A stretch of 64,000 nucleotides of DNA from Trichobilharzia regenti (GCA_944472135.2 OX235270.1:134183632-134247631), one strand, 5' to 3'; positions 1 through 10,860 are shown, numbered from the stretch's first letter. Numbers and translations are program-made. The notes: generated by a model not told the origin, from the sequence alone.

Positions 1-1
1 G

Positions 2-1507
2 CCTCTCACGCAACTGTGTGACCCACCACAAAACATCTGTTTTGAATCACTAATCAAATCCGAGCGCATAATTGACTATTTGGCTGAAGAAGCTGTTAAG
101 AGGATTATGTCTTCACATAACGTCTTGGCCTATAACATTCCAGACAGAGAGCCGATTGCCAAACTTAAGAATTCGTGTCTAAAGGCTTGTAATATGTCGT
201 TGACAGAATGTCAGGTTTTGCGTCTTCGTAAGAAATCTGCAAACCACCCGTGTCCTGTGCTTTTCAAGTTTAGGTCTACCGAAGAAGCCAGGAATTTTCT
301 GAAATCGGGTAAGAAAATAGGCTCTTCAACACCATACACTAACATTAGGGTTGCACCTGATTTAACACCATGCCAAAGGCGATGCCGCTCAGGAACAGTG
401 AACCCTGATAACTCTAATAGGATAACTGTAGATGATGTTCCGTGCGTTATTCCGTCTATTGAAATATCTGATCACGGCATGCAACAGACATTTTCGCAGG
501 TAGTGGCTAATGTTAGCCAAGCATTATATAACGATATTGATGCAGACACTGAAATGGTGGACATAGATGAGTCAACGGGAAATAATGTTGAAATACATCG
601 TTTTCACACTGACGCAAAAGTCAAGACACCGAAACCATCAAAACCCATCCCACTGGTGGTCCAACCATTGCCTTATAAGTCAGTTACTCCTCGGTCTGAC
701 AATCCACACTCTGTGAAGCACCAGTCGAATGTAGCCACCCAAGTTGGCAAGTTTTCTAGGCGTTATGACAAACGTCCCATTTCCATTAAGAAAACTAAAG
801 CTCATGAGGTGTTCAAGCCACAGAAACCCTACATAGCATGTGCTGACTGCCCTGTTAGCCATCATCAGCCAGATAATCATAAGATAGGGGAAAAAGAAGT
901 AAATAAATTAAATACTAAACCCGGAGCAAGAAAGCTCTTTGATAAGAAAGAGACGAAAGCACCTGTAGGCCTTCTTTGTAAGAGAAAGTCAAATATGGTA
1001 GACGAAGCTCCTAGGGGTAGGCCTAATTGGTGCCAAGTGGAAAGCCAATTTTATCGAATCCCTAATTCTAGACAAACAGCACAGCAAAGTAGTAGGTATT
1101 GTTCTGCACATCCACTACGTAAACCCCTTGTCAACCAGCCCACTTCTAATATTCTGTCTACTGAAAGTTATAGAAAATACCCCAAACATCGGCCACAGAC
1201 CACATTTAGCAAGCCAACAGAACCCATTCATATATCTTATGTGTCTAGTGGGGAGCATGTGCCGATTTCTGCACAAAACTTGCCATGGTCTGATGAATAC
1301 CAGAAACAGATACCAACACTTCATTCTTATACTGGCAACAAATTACCGAATACACATATCGGTTATACCTTAGGGCAGGATTTTCACCAGCGTCAGTTAA
1401 CAGAAACACCTGGAATCATGCATATAGCACGCATGATATCGGATCAATTCCTTGCTGGCATAGCGAACAGTCTACAGCTAGGGCAAGGCATATTTCCCGG
1501 GAGATAG
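2..1507 (+). CDS. Family A ORF1 protein (N-terminus outside window)
   Basis: The frame is open from base 2 to the TAG at 1505-1507. The first part aligns by eye with the middle of the other ORF1 proteins here (11932-13401 and 31543-33126): a block with Lys-Arg-Ile, an 'AYN(I/V)PD' motif, a basic 'RLRKKS' patch and a 'TPCQRR' motif within the first 130 residues. The rest is basic and low in complexity. Such ORF1 proteins are known to bind element RNA and act as chaperones in the RNP; I infer the same here. No coiled coil is visible because the N-terminus is missing. The end overlaps the ORF2 frame, which is -1 relative to it. I see no internal stop. Confidence 0.8.
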   Translation, partial: PLTQLCDPPQNICFESLIKSERIIDYLAEEAVKRIMSSHNVLAYNIPDREPIAKLKNSCLKACNMSLTECQVLRLRKKSANHPCPVLFKFRSTEEARNFLKSGKKIGSSTPYTNIRVAPDLTPCQRRCRSGTVNPDNSNRITVDDVPCVIPSIEISDHGMQQTFSQVVANVSQALYNDIDADTEMVDIDESTGNNVEIHRFHTDAKVKTPKPSKPIPLVVQPLPYKSVTPRSDNPHSVKHQSNVATQVGKFSRRYDKRPISIKKTKAHEVFKPQKPYIACADCPVSHHQPDNHKIGEKEVNKLNTKPGARKLFDKKETKAPVGLLCKRKSNMVDEAPRGRPNWCQVESQFYRIPNSRQTAQQSSRYCSAHPLRKPLVNQPTSNILSTESYRKYPKHRPQTTFSKPTEPIHISYVSSGEHVPISAQNLPWSDEYQKQIPTLHSYTGNKLPNTHIGYTLGQDFHQRQLTETPGIMHIARMISDQFLAGIANSLQLGQGIFPGR

Positions 1508-1515
1508 CTGACACA

Positions 1516-4500
1516 GTGTCGACACCAAACGCGGATACTAATATCTCTAAAATATTAATATCTGATTATCACACAGGTGTCTCTCACTGCATACCATATC
1601 CAAACGTAAGCCCATCCCTGACTACCACCTCAAAAATCTACCTGAAGTCTTCCTACGATCCAAAGATATTGGTAAATGAGTCTGATAACATGTATATAGA
1701 GGATACTCACGGATTATTTTACCAAGATGTTGTCCGCTCACTGAAACCACATAGCCAGTGTTTATCTATTATCCTAGTAAATACGAGATCAGTTCTAAGC
1801 AAACATTTAGCACTAAGTACAATAGCTTCTATATGCAGACCGTCATTGATTATGATCACCGAAGCCTGGTGCACAAGTGAAATCTCCAATGACAGCCTAA
1901 GGATTGATAAATACAACCTTTTTCGCGGGGACAGACGGACAGGTCGTGGGGGTGGAACACTAATTTACTGTGAACAATCCATGTGTGCAACCCAGTTTAG
2001 TAACCCAATTCTGTCACAACTCAATGACTCGATCTGGGTCGAAATAAAAGTTGTCAGAAGTAAACCTATACTTGTGGGTTGTGTGTACCGGCCCCCTTCA
2101 TCCAGCAGGGAATATGATAATATGCTTAGCAATATCTTTAATGTTACAGCCAATCTTCCTTTCAGTTATAAAATTATCGGAGGCGATTTCAACTTGCCAG
2201 AAGTATCATGGTCTTCACTCCGAGGACCCCAAAGGTACGATAATCTCATAAATTCCATCGTCACAGGAGGGTGGACACAACACATAAATTCACCCACTAG
2301 ATCCGCAAATATCCTAGACCTTATTTTCACGAACAACATAACGCCATCTACCGTACATGTTGGACATGAATTTCCAGGTAGTGACCATAGAATAGTAGTT
2401 TGTTCTTTTGACATCTTTCCTGAAACAAAACGCAGAGATGAAGCTGGCCAGATACCTATGAGATTGTACACACATGCTGACTGGGACTTGTATCAGCACC
2501 TAATTAGATGTTCTAATTGGGACTCGTACTTTTCGAACCAGTCCTTAGATGCAATTCTTAACAACTTCTATCAGAATATTAACTCAATTCACGACGTCAT
2601 TGCACCCGAGAAGATTCTTAACTTCAGATTCCCCCAAAGTGATTATATTCCGACATCGTTTAGAAGAAGTCTACGTAAGCACTCAATAAAATACTACAGA
2701 TATCATGACTTATCGTCATTAATTGCCATAACGTCCCTTCTCAGTAGAATTGAAGAGTTGAGAAATATAGGCCTCAGAAACAAAGAAATGCAGGCCATTC
2801 ATGCACCGCATAACTCAGGAGAAATAGCCAAACTTTTTAAAAGTAGGTTGATGAACTCCAAAACACCCTATCCGAAAATAATATACTTAGACGGCATTGC
2901 TTACGAAAATAATGAGGCGATATGTGAACTGTTTAGCAAGCACTTCGCCAGATTATACACCTTAGAGAACGATGAAGTCGTGGATTTCCCACGTAAAACA
3001 GACGAATGTTTAAGTGACATAATTTTCACCACACATGAGATCGATAAAGCTGTCGCAAATCTTAAGCTTAGTAACACTACTGGCCCAGACGGTATATCTT
3101 CCGTTCTGCTGAAAAAAGGTGGTAATGACATGAGTTTACTCTTACTCAAGTTATACTCAATTTCATTAAGCGATGGGACATACCCTAACTGCTGGAAGAA
3201 GTCTTATATTGTACCTATCCATAAATACGGGCCTATAGCTGATATCAACAACTACCGCCCCATCAACATCACGTCTGTAGTTTCACGTGTAATGGAAAAG
3301 ATAGTTAAGACTCAAATCATTCAGTACTTGCTGTCAAATGACCTACTATCCCCATCCCAATACGGTTTCTTAAGTAGAAGGTCGTGCATTACTTGCCACT
3401 TAGATTATTTTGACTACATCACACAAAGCATTGATAATGGGCGTTCGGTAACAACATTGTTTCTTGACGTTAGCAAGGCCTTCGATAAAGTCCCACATAT
3501 CAGACTCCTAACAAAACTCCAATCCTACGGAATAACCGGAAATCTTCACAAATGGATAAGTTCTTTTCTCACAGAAAGAGAGCAATTAGTCAAAATCAAC
3601 CACCAGTTGTCTTCCTCAAAGCCGATAACCAGTGGTGTAATACAAGGTAGTGTTCTTGGCCCTATTCTATTCCTCTTATTTATAAATGACATAGTCTCTG
3701 TAATCAAGTATGGCAAGCCATACCTTTTTGCAGATGATCTCAAGATAGTATATGATTATGGGTACGGTGATATGAGCGTCGAAAGCAAGATCCAACAAGA
3801 CTTAAATGATCTAGGCGATTGGAGCGAAAAGTGGCAACTGACTTTCAACCCAGACAAGTGCGGTATAACCCACCTTGGACGCTGGAAACCGATAATGTGC
3901 CTATATATGTACGGTAAGCTCCTCTCAAAACTGAACACAGTCACAGATCTCGGGATAACATACTCAGATTTATCCTTTTCCGATCACGCAAATAAGGTTG
4001 TATCTGACTGTAAACGACTTACTGGCTTTGTACTGCGTAACTTCTACACCCAAGAAGCAAGATTAGCTATATATAGGACATGTATCCGTCCCAAACTTGA
4101 ATATTGTGCTCTCCTATTTAGTAACCTCAGGACTGTAGACAGAAAAAAAATCGAAAGTGTCCAGAGATTCCTCACGAAACGCATAATAGGGTTCGACCAA
4201 CAAGTGGAATATGTTGACAGGTGTGTACGTCTGAAATTAGAGCCTCTGTGGTTAAGGAGAGTGAAGTGCAACCTATTTCTACTCTTCAAAGTCATTAGGA
4301 AACACTGCTACAGTAACTCATCCATAACTTGGGAAAATATTAAATCATATCAGCTGCGAAACCACGACTACCTTGTCAAGGTGGCTACCCACAGAAAATC
4401 CATTAGGGCAAACTTTTTCACCATAAAATATTGCACTCTTTGGAACCAACTACCACCTGAAATAAGATGTTGTGAAAACCCTGATGGGTTCAAACGGAGC

Positions 4501-4560
4501 CTAGAAAGACACTTTAACATGTCCACCCTAGCTCGTCTAAAAGACCACAACTGTTGGTAG
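1516..4560 (+). CDS. Family A ORF2: AP-endonuclease plus reverse transcriptase
   Basis: This is 1014 residues with no stop. The endonuclease covers roughly residues 80-310, with 'ITEAWC', 'GGDFNLPEVSW' near residue 223 and 'SDHRIV' near 288 as catalytic landmarks. RT follows, with 'YRPINIT' near 578, 'FLDVSKAFDKVPH' near 650 and the catalytic 'FADD' near 737, then a thumb-like tail. It nicks target DNA and primes cDNA synthesis. The start is unclear: the frame is open from 1297, lies -1 relative to ORF1, and 1516 is a GTG. The ccATGG start used in families B and C is present at 1285 but is followed by GTC and two in-frame TGA codons. The coding frame itself looks intact. Confidence 0.88.
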   Translation: MSTPNADTNISKILISDYHTGVSHCIPYPNVSPSLTTTSKIYLKSSYDPKILVNESDNMYIEDTHGLFYQDVVRSLKPHSQCLSIILVNTRSVLSKHLALSTIASICRPSLIMITEAWCTSEISNDSLRIDKYNLFRGDRRTGRGGGTLIYCEQSMCATQFSNPILSQLNDSIWVEIKVVRSKPILVGCVYRPPSSSREYDNMLSNIFNVTANLPFSYKIIGGDFNLPEVSWSSLRGPQRYDNLINSIVTGGWTQHINSPTRSANILDLIFTNNITPSTVHVGHEFPGSDHRIVVCSFDIFPETKRRDEAGQIPMRLYTHADWDLYQHLIRCSNWDSYFSNQSLDAILNNFYQNINSIHDVIAPEKILNFRFPQSDYIPTSFRRSLRKHSIKYYRYHDLSSLIAITSLLSRIEELRNIGLRNKEMQAIHAPHNSGEIAKLFKSRLMNSKTPYPKIIYLDGIAYENNEAICELFSKHFARLYTLENDEVVDFPRKTDECLSDIIFTTHEIDKAVANLKLSNTTGPDGISSVLLKKGGNDMSLLLLKLYSISLSDGTYPNCWKKSYIVPIHKYGPIADINNYRPINITSVVSRVMEKIVKTQIIQYLLSNDLLSPSQYGFLSRRSCITCHLDYFDYITQSIDNGRSVTTLFLDVSKAFDKVPHIRLLTKLQSYGITGNLHKWISSFLTEREQLVKINHQLSSSKPITSGVIQGSVLGPILFLLFINDIVSVIKYGKPYLFADDLKIVYDYGYGDMSVESKIQQDLNDLGDWSEKWQLTFNPDKCGITHLGRWKPIMCLYMYGKLLSKLNTVTDLGITYSDLSFSDHANKVVSDCKRLTGFVLRNFYTQEARLAIYRTCIRPKLEYCALLFSNLRTVDRKKIESVQRFLTKRIIGFDQQVEYVDRCVRLKLEPLWLRRVKCNLFLLFKVIRKHCYSNSSITWENIKSYQLRNHDYLVKVATHRKSIRANFFTIKYCTLWNQLPPEIRCCENPDGFKRSLERHFNMSTLARLKDHNCW

Positions 4561-6160
4561 AACGGAAATTGAAGGCCAGTCCAGTCTTCAGTATAGTCAC
4601 ATACGTATATCTCGACTCTAATACTCACGCAGCGAACGTTAACTAATTTACTGATTTCTATTCTCTATAATTTTCACTAAGTTGTGTTGGTAAAAGTAAC
4701 ACTGGAAATAATTGTAATAGCATCCACACCTTTTAACGTTTTACATATGTATATACTAATATAATAATACTTATTAATCATGCATGTTCAATTCTTAAAT
4801 TAGATGGATATTAAAATACTTAAAATATTTATGCATCAAATGTTCTCTTGCTTTACCACGCTTGTTTCCCTTATAACACTCAATTATTGAACCTAGTGTA
4901 ATATTTGATATACGAACTATATTATTGATTATACTCTTATCATATATGGTTTGATTTACTCTACGGCTCCCTGTAGACTAACCACCATTCTTCAGTATAC
5001 ACACACTGCAGTATTGTTAAAAAATGCCAAAATTTCGTTGGTTCTGTGTTAATATCTTTTTATAATATGTCTAGACACGTTACTTTGCAATGTCAGATGT
5101 TTACTATATATAAGACTGTCATGAAAATTTAGTACACTAAGTCCTGCCAACCGACCTTACCTTCAGTCCATACTACCTAAATTGAACCTTAACTATAGTA
5201 TTCTGCTAAATCTTGCTCCACTATTCACAACACCTATTCGTTTCACTCTTTAAGGTTTTAACTTCTTATAAAGTAATCTGTTCATCAGGATGCATGCACA
5301 CATATATAATATGTTCGTAAAGATGTACGTGGAGACCTATTGGAAGCACTCATTAAGAAAGCTAGGGAGATGGAATATGGGGTACGAACATGTCTGGTAC
5401 CAAGCAATATATTTGCGGTAGCCATAATAATCATAGTCTCAGAGCCTAACATCAAAAAAGGAGGGAGGGTGGTGCTAGCTGATCAGTAGATATGGTGGTG
5501 GTCACTAAGGTGAATCGCCCCATTCTGCAGGAACAGCAATATACAAATTAAAGGCTCGAGATATTTCTGATTTTTATGAGGGCTTAGATCTTTATCTTGA
5601 AAAAGATAATAGTGAACGCCTTGACAGATAATGCTTCTACCTTTAAATATATACCATTCGCTCAGCCTATTGTTGAGATGCGACCGCATGGGATCTGCAC
5701 AGATTTATGGGGCATCTTATAAATTAACTTGCTATCCATTGTCAGATCTTTAAATACCACTTCACAATATCTTGTCTCACTTATTTTCTAATAACGTCTT
5801 TACTTGATTCTCATTATATTCCATTAAACCTAACATTTTATAGCTCTTTATGAATTTGATTCGACTTATTCTATTCCTATTCTCTGGAGGGTACGGTTGT
5901 GCACCAAATAGAAAAAAAGACATGAAATAAAAACAACTGGCTTGAAAATAATTGTATTAAAGCCAAAAGTGGACATCATGATAGTATAAAATATATTGGT
6001 TTCATTATACATTGCAAATGAACGTTGTCGGCCTAAGGATTAATTACTTCCCCATTCTGTTTTCTATATAAATGTGTTTATTAATGATATATTTCACTCA
6101 CTTAATCTATTACACTTTAATGTTTCACCTCAGCACTTTAACTTTTCTAAAACAGCTTCC
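4561..6160 (+). other. Family A 3' UTR, upstream part, noncoding
   Basis: This is AT-rich sequence without a credible ORF. I recognise no other element in it. The stretch from about 6003 recurs at 49725 onward, showing that it belongs to the mobile unit; the part before 6003 has no second copy in this window. Confidence 0.5.
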
Positions 6161-6473
6161 AATCCCTTGTAAACGTTGTACTTACCTCAATATTGGTTGG
6201 TTATCGTATGCCTACAACCACGGGATGAAAACGAAACGAAGTCGATTTTCCCGCTCAACCTGGAGGACAACTGTACAATTCAATAACTATACGGCCTGGT
6301 TCAGACAATGAGTCTTTCAATCCATTGTGAACGTTGTACTTACCTCAATATTGGTTGGTTATCGTATGCCTACAACCACGGGATGAAAACGAAACGAAGT
6401 CGATTTTCCCGCTCAACCTGAAGGACAATTGTACAATTCAATAACTATACAGCCTAGTTGAGACAATGAGTGT
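6161..6473 (+). repeat. 158-bp direct tandem duplication in the family A 3' UTR
   Basis: Unit 1 (6161-6318) and unit 2 (6319-6473) share 'AACGTTGTACTTACCTCAAT' and most of the following bases, with scattered substitutions. The same two-unit arrangement exists in the truncated copy at 49857-50165, so the duplication is ancestral to both insertions. Confidence 0.85.
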
Positions 6474-6560
6474 ATTTATATATATATCAAATATTTAACT
6501 GTTGAAACATTAATAACTTGTAGACAATCTACGATTTGATATTATATCATACTTGATCGT

Positions 6561-6612
6561 GCCTGTAAAAATGGCATGCATTTTTATGTAAATTTATATG
6601 TTTATATGAGAA
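6561..6612 (+). promoter_or_regulatory. 3'-terminal signal of family A: GCCTGTA box plus hairpin
   Basis: 'GCCTGTAAAAATGGC' can itself fold (GCC/GGC). It is followed by a stem (about 6585-6593 with 6600-6608) and 'GAGAATATAC' before the tail. In the 50261-50304 copy the stem TCATGTAAA/TTTATATGA has nine pairs with one G-U. Equivalent modules end families B, C and D. I infer a recognition site for the element's own RT. Confidence 0.6.
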
Positions 6613-6639
6613 TATACATAATTATAGTCAGAGTGAAGA

Positions 6640-7446
6640 TATAAAACATTTAAGGATTTGTGAGAAGGAATCAAAATTGTCTACCTCTGCTATTAAGGAG
6701 GTTGAAAATTATGAAATTGACGGTAAAGTGGAGAGTCGTGATAGTGATCATGATAACTCACATTTGTCTATGGCTGATCATGATGAGATGAGCGGAATGT
6801 CTACTACTGCTAAGTTGAACAAAGGTTCTGTACAACTTGAAGATGAAGTAGAATTAAGGGCAGATGCAGTTACAGAAGGTATGGATACTTGCGAGACCGT
6901 CAGTGTAATAAATCAGCCCACCTATCATCAGATGTTAGTGCTGAACCGGAGCTAATAGTAAAAGACAGCAGTGGTGGTAGTCTTGCAGTTAGACAAATTT
7001 CTGAAAGCCGAACAACAACAGCTTCTGACCCACGGCTAAGTTCATCGACTGGTATCAATCAGTCGTCGTTGGTGTTGTCATCCACAGTGAAAGGGACGTC
7101 CATGAACTCAGATGTCTTGTGCTGTGATTATGCTAGTATGAGTCCGTTTGAAAAGAAAAAGGATATTGCTCAGTTTACTGGGGATAAGCCAACTGTGTAC
7201 GAGAGGGTAATTATTAAATTGACTTGCATGAATGAAGGCCTTTCAAGTTTCAAGTTACCATTTGAATGTTATTATCTTTGGTGTAAATCACTCTGTTTCT
7301 ATGCTTAGCTGAGCAGATACGTCGTGTGTCTGTTAGTCATCTGTATTCTACGATACAATGAGATGGGCGTGTTACCGTTCGGAGTTTGGGATATGGATGA
7401 TAGAACGAGATCAGCAAATGAACTCTGCGATGATTTTTCAACCTAA
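6640..7446 (+). pseudogene. C-terminal part of the non-autonomous BEL gag-fusion protein, broken
   Basis: It is homologous to the uninterrupted ORF at 48216-49253. The frame changes near 6905, and a TAG at 7306-7308 stands where the other copies have TGG (Trp). After that stop the frame continues through a hydrophobic stretch to a 'CDDFST' ending at 7446. The ending corresponds to the 'DDFPT' that closes the autonomous pol (41656), and the hydrophobic stretch corresponds to the pol linker around 'WLTRYV'. Inactive as it stands. Confidence 0.75.
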
Positions 7447-8199
7447 GGCGTCAACCTGAGAAGGGTTGCAGGCGTACTGATATAAGTCCTGCAATTCTTC
7501 AAAGGAATTCCATCGAGACATGATCGGTGAGGTTATTTGTACTGTTTGTATATACGTGTGGTGTGTCCTATCAATTGGTGTTTTTGGATTCATTGTGTTT
7601 ACTTGTTGTTTTCGTATCTTGTTGTTATTACGTAATTTTGTTAAATTGTTCGTCGTGATTACTTCTGAAGTCGTGTCCACTCTTCTACATCCATGAATGA
7701 ATTGATTGATGTTAAGGACAACAGATGGGTTGTGTAGGCCGGGGAGGCTAGGCTAGTGCTGAGAATGACATGCACACGAGGATGATTGTTAGCTGTGGTC
7801 CCACACGCCGGGGAGCGAAAGTGTAGACGACTGAGGCTTGCAAACGTCACCGTTGCTAGAACTGAGGCAGAATGAGTGACAAGCGATTTCAGTGTTAATT
7901 GGTAGTGAGTAGATAAGAGAATGTGCGTAGAGTATCATGAGGTGCTGCTATGGTCTCGTTGCGTTCTGCAAGGGTCATTCTAGCAAGTGGCGATTGCGTT
8001 GCAAGATATCAAGAGGATGCCTTTAACTCGAAGGTGTAGGTCGTCATTGATGTGTGAGATTGTGCTGTGGGTATGCTTGTGGTGTGTTGGCTTTTCCGTT
8101 TGTTCTCCATTCCAGCTCTGTCCGTGTGACCCAGGTTCTCGCAATGGCATCCAAGTCAACGTGTATAGGTCGTGATGGAGAAAAGGGATGGATCCGTGT
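7447..8199 (+). repeat. 3' noncoding tail of BEL-type copy 1, one structured repeat unit
   Basis: Only one unit of the repeated motif is present (about 7448-7505), against three in other copies. Its stem is TTGCAGG/CCTGCAA around a 15-nt loop. The rest matches the tails at 37566-38269 and 47068-47764. Confidence 0.7.
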
Positions 8200-8510
8200 A
8201 TTTGAAGATTGAACGATCAATTCATGGTTGTTTGCTCAAAACCAACTTCCCCAATTTTCGCGGAGGCATCAATACGACAGTCATCGTCTCATCGGTCGCT
8301 GTTAAGAAAGAAGTCAGGAGAAAACCGTCAGAAACCTTAGTTGTATATTGGCTATATGTTGGTGTTAGAATAAATAATTCTCGAGTCGCCAAGCTGGGTT
8401 CTGGTTTTTGCGTCCGTTCGTACTAAACATTTCTGAGAAGCTTCGAGGAACAGCGTGAGCCCGAGCGTAGCAAGAGCTGGGCATTGACGGTTTACGAGGC
8501 GTTACTGACA
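8200..8510 (+). repeat. 3' LTR of BEL-type copy 1 (start eroded)
   Basis: It matches the LTRs at 34662-35019 and 38270-38628, but the first bases (TGTCAAT) are missing. It ends 'GGCGTTACTGACA'. It contains AATAAA in 'GAATAAATAA', a likely polyadenylation signal. Confidence 0.75.
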
Positions 8511-9364
8511 ATTTTTTTGCTTTGAAATTTCTGCAGCGATTTGGTTGTTTTACATGGGTTGTGTTCCTAGCTTCGCGCCCTAATGCTCCCTCTTTTTCCG
8601 GGCTGTGGCTTGCTAGTAGCCTAGCATGCTGGTATTCTTGCGAGGTTAGTAATATATAATAGGTGTCAATAATTCAAAATATATAACAGGTATGGGAATC
8701 ATGAATTTTTATTGAGTCTTTCACGAAATATTATTTCCCCGATAGGTTTTACTAGTGAAATTCTGCAGTCTTACTTACGAAGAATTAGCTTCAGCGAAAG
8801 ATGGTGATAATTTTACCTACTTATATAGGTTGGAAAAGAGTTAAACACAAAAGTCAAAGTGCGTGAACTATGTAAAATAAAAGCGATGGCTTAATATTTT
8901 TTATTTTTGATTACAGCTTGATAACATCTGTCTTTCTGAAGTACACAGTAAGGTGTCGTTCTGAAGTAGCTGACTCATACCATGTACTTGCATTCACGAG
9001 CTTGTATTTAAACTTCGGCTTTAGGCAATTCTCAACTTCTATTTCTTTTTTATTTATTCTTTTATTTTGCAGAGGCCATTCGAACTGAGGAGCCTTAGCA
9101 ATATAGTGCTGTCCCACAGATAATAGTGGTTCTCACATGTCCCCACCATCATATCCGCAGAATAGCAATCATCGCCCTCCCACCTATTTTGTACAAAGCC
9201 ATGGCGGAATGCTTCATTTTTTTAATTATTATTTTTTAAATTTTCTTTGGTAATATGCCACAGACTGCTTTTTCAAATACTCACTCGTTGACTCACTCAA
9301 AGTCTTGATATGAATGGCTACTTTCAGAAGACCACCATGTATGTTTTGTCTGTTACAGCATTTT
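8511..9364 (+). other. Unassigned spacer
   Basis: No ORF or element could be supported. Near 8905 a T-rich run followed by 'GATTACAGCTTGAT' resembles the reverse complement of the SINE tail at 49307-49335, but the similarity stops there. Confidence 0.4.
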
Positions 9365-9603
9365 GGAGGTACGTTCGAAATTGGTGACATTTTTGAACGT
9401 GTTTTTCTTTGAAATTTATTTACTGCTTATCGTCATATAATCGTTGGAATTATGGTTCAAATCTCTAAAAAGCGTGTTCATAGAAACACAATTGTTTTAG
9501 ATAGTGGCTTAATTTCGGTTATAACTGCATTACCGCCCCGTGATACAGTATCAACTACTAGCTCTCAAAATGGTTTGAGTGCATATCTCACTCCGGTGAT
9601 ACA
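9365..9603 (+). pseudogene. Family B 5' end fragment (UTR and first about 50 codons of ORF1)
   Basis: It begins with 'GGTACGTTCGAAATTGGTGA', as the full-length B copies do at 11846 and 53979. The ORF1 start at 9452 encodes the family's N-terminus, and similarity stops abruptly at 9603, where RTE endonuclease sequence begins. This is a broken-off 5' fragment: either a deletion or a template switch joined it to the next element. Confidence 0.8.
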
Positions 9604-10395
9604 GGATGTGGACGTGGAATGTCTGTATAATGTACGAAGCTGGAAAGGCTGCCCCCGTAGCCGCCGAAACGAGATATTGAGTAAAATTTTTGGGAATCTG
9701 TGGGAGCAGATGGAACGGAGCTTGAAGGTGCCAAATAACAACTGGGGAAACAGTAATATATTGTGGTCACTCAGAGGACGACCATGGGCGCACCGAGGTA
9801 GTGGCCATCATGATGTCACCAACAGCAACCAAAGCTCTCAGGCAGTGGGATCTAATCTTCTCCAGGATAGTGACAGCCAGGCTCAACTCAAATGGAAGGA
9901 AAGTTACAGTCATTCACTGCTATGCGCCTATAAACGTCTCGGAACAAGAGAAGAAGGAGGATTTCTACAGACAACTACACACAGTAAAGGACAACTTCCA
10001 AAGTGGCGATATCAAAATCCTGATGGGTGATATGAATGCGAAGCTTGAAGGATGCATTACGGGAAGAGAACTCACCATGGGTCGAGAGACCCTCAATGGT
10101 GAACTCTTCCCAGGCTTCTGCGCCTCCAATGATTTGGTGACAGTTGGAAGTGTGTTCAAACACAAGGATATACACAAGGCGACAGGGATTTCACCATTTG
10201 GACACACCAAAAACCTGATAGACTTCGTTTCAATCTCAAGAAATTGCAGACAGGGTCTACTGGACACAAGATCGAGAAGAGGAGCAGATGTGGGTTCACA
10301 ACACTATCTAGTACAAGGGACTCTCAAAGTAAAGTTAAAAGCCTCCAGGATGGCTGAGGATAGTACACAATGCAAGTGCAATGCTCACCATCACC
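9604..10395 (+). pseudogene. RTE-clade (SR2-like) endonuclease fragment
   Basis: The readable frame from 9801 gives an AP-type endonuclease of the RTE clade: 'VTVIHCYAPIN', 'ILMGDMNAKLEG', 'HKDIHKATG' and 'RRGADVGSQHYLV', where the last normally reads as an SDH-type active site (here SQH, His kept, Asp lost). Upstream, 9612-9680 encodes the usual start ('VRTMYEAGK'-like) with frameshifts and a deletion before 9780. There is no RT. It is fused to family B on the left and to BEL-type sequence on the right through a CAT/CAC microsatellite. Non-functional. Confidence 0.8.
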
Positions 10396-10401
10396 ATCAC
10401 C

Positions 10402-10860
10402 ATCAGACAAACTTCTGAAAGCCGAGCAACAACAGCTTTTGATCCACCGCTAACTTCATCAACTGATATCAATCAGTCGTCGTTGGTGCTGTCATCCACA
10501 ATGAAACAGACACCCATCAACTCAAGTATCTTGTGCAATGACTATGCTAGTATCAGTTCGTTTGAAAAGACGAATATCAATGGTCAGTTTATTGAAGATA
10601 AGCCAAGTGTAAAGGAGAGAGTAATTGTTAAATTGACTTGCACGAATAAAGGCATTTCTAGTTTCAAGTTACTATTTGAATGCTATTATCTTTGGTGTAA
10701 ATTACTCTGTTTCTACACTTGGTTGATGAGATATGTCGTGTGTTTGTTGGTCATCTATATTCTACGATACAATGACATGGGCGTGTTGCCGTTCAGATTT
10801 GAGGATTTAGCTCATAGAAGGAAGTCAGCAAATGAACTCTGCGACGATTTTCCAACCTAG
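10402..10860 (+). pseudogene. C-terminal 150 codons of the BEL gag-fusion protein
   Basis: It is open from the junction to a TAG at 10858-10860, ending 'CDDFPT'. It shares with the copies at 36741-37118 and 48216-49253 the Ser/Thr-rich stretch, the 'KERVIVKLTC' block and a hydrophobic segment ('CFYTWLMRYVVCLLVIYIL'). Its own gag and LTRs are absent, so it has no obvious means of expression. Confidence 0.75.

Larger units (their letters stand above)
1..6623 (+). mobile_element. Non-LTR retrotransposon, CR1/Jockey-type, family A (5' end outside window)
   Basis: ORF1 is open to the left edge. It is followed by a long ORF2 (endonuclease plus RT) and about 2 kb of 3' UTR ending in a GCCTGTA motif, a hairpin and an AT-rich tail near 6623. 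The right flank from 6624 matches the interior of the non-autonomous BEL-type elements seen elsewhere here (compare 36296 onward), so A was probably inserted into such a copy. A second, 5'-truncated copy of the same 3' end lies at 49709-50332, which fixes the 3' boundary. Assigning the 3' UTR to ORF2 is inference, because a boundary inside 4561-6000 cannot be excluded. Confidence 0.8.
6624..8510 (+). mobile_element. BEL/Pao-type non-autonomous LTR element, copy 1 (3' part)
   Basis: It contains the end of a gag-fusion ORF, a noncoding tail with one copy of the 'GGCGTACTG' hairpin motif, and a 3' LTR ending in CTGACA at 8510. Its left part is interrupted by family A. It matches copies at 10402-11845, 34662-38628 and 46709-51475. 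Confidence 0.8.

Noticed and set aside
6190..6260. Hammerhead-ribozyme-like look in the 158-bp repeat (CGGG...GATGA...CGAAAC...GTC...CCCG)
   Set aside because: The invariant CUGA part of the core is absent and stem II would have no length, so the fold fails.
8895..8930. Second SINE copy on the opposite strand
   Set aside because: Only a T run and 14 bases agree; no head, boxes or duplications.
10381..10408. Six histidine codons resembling a His tag, suggesting vector sequence
   Set aside because: It is a short CAT/CAC repeat at a joint between two native elements, with no vector features around it.
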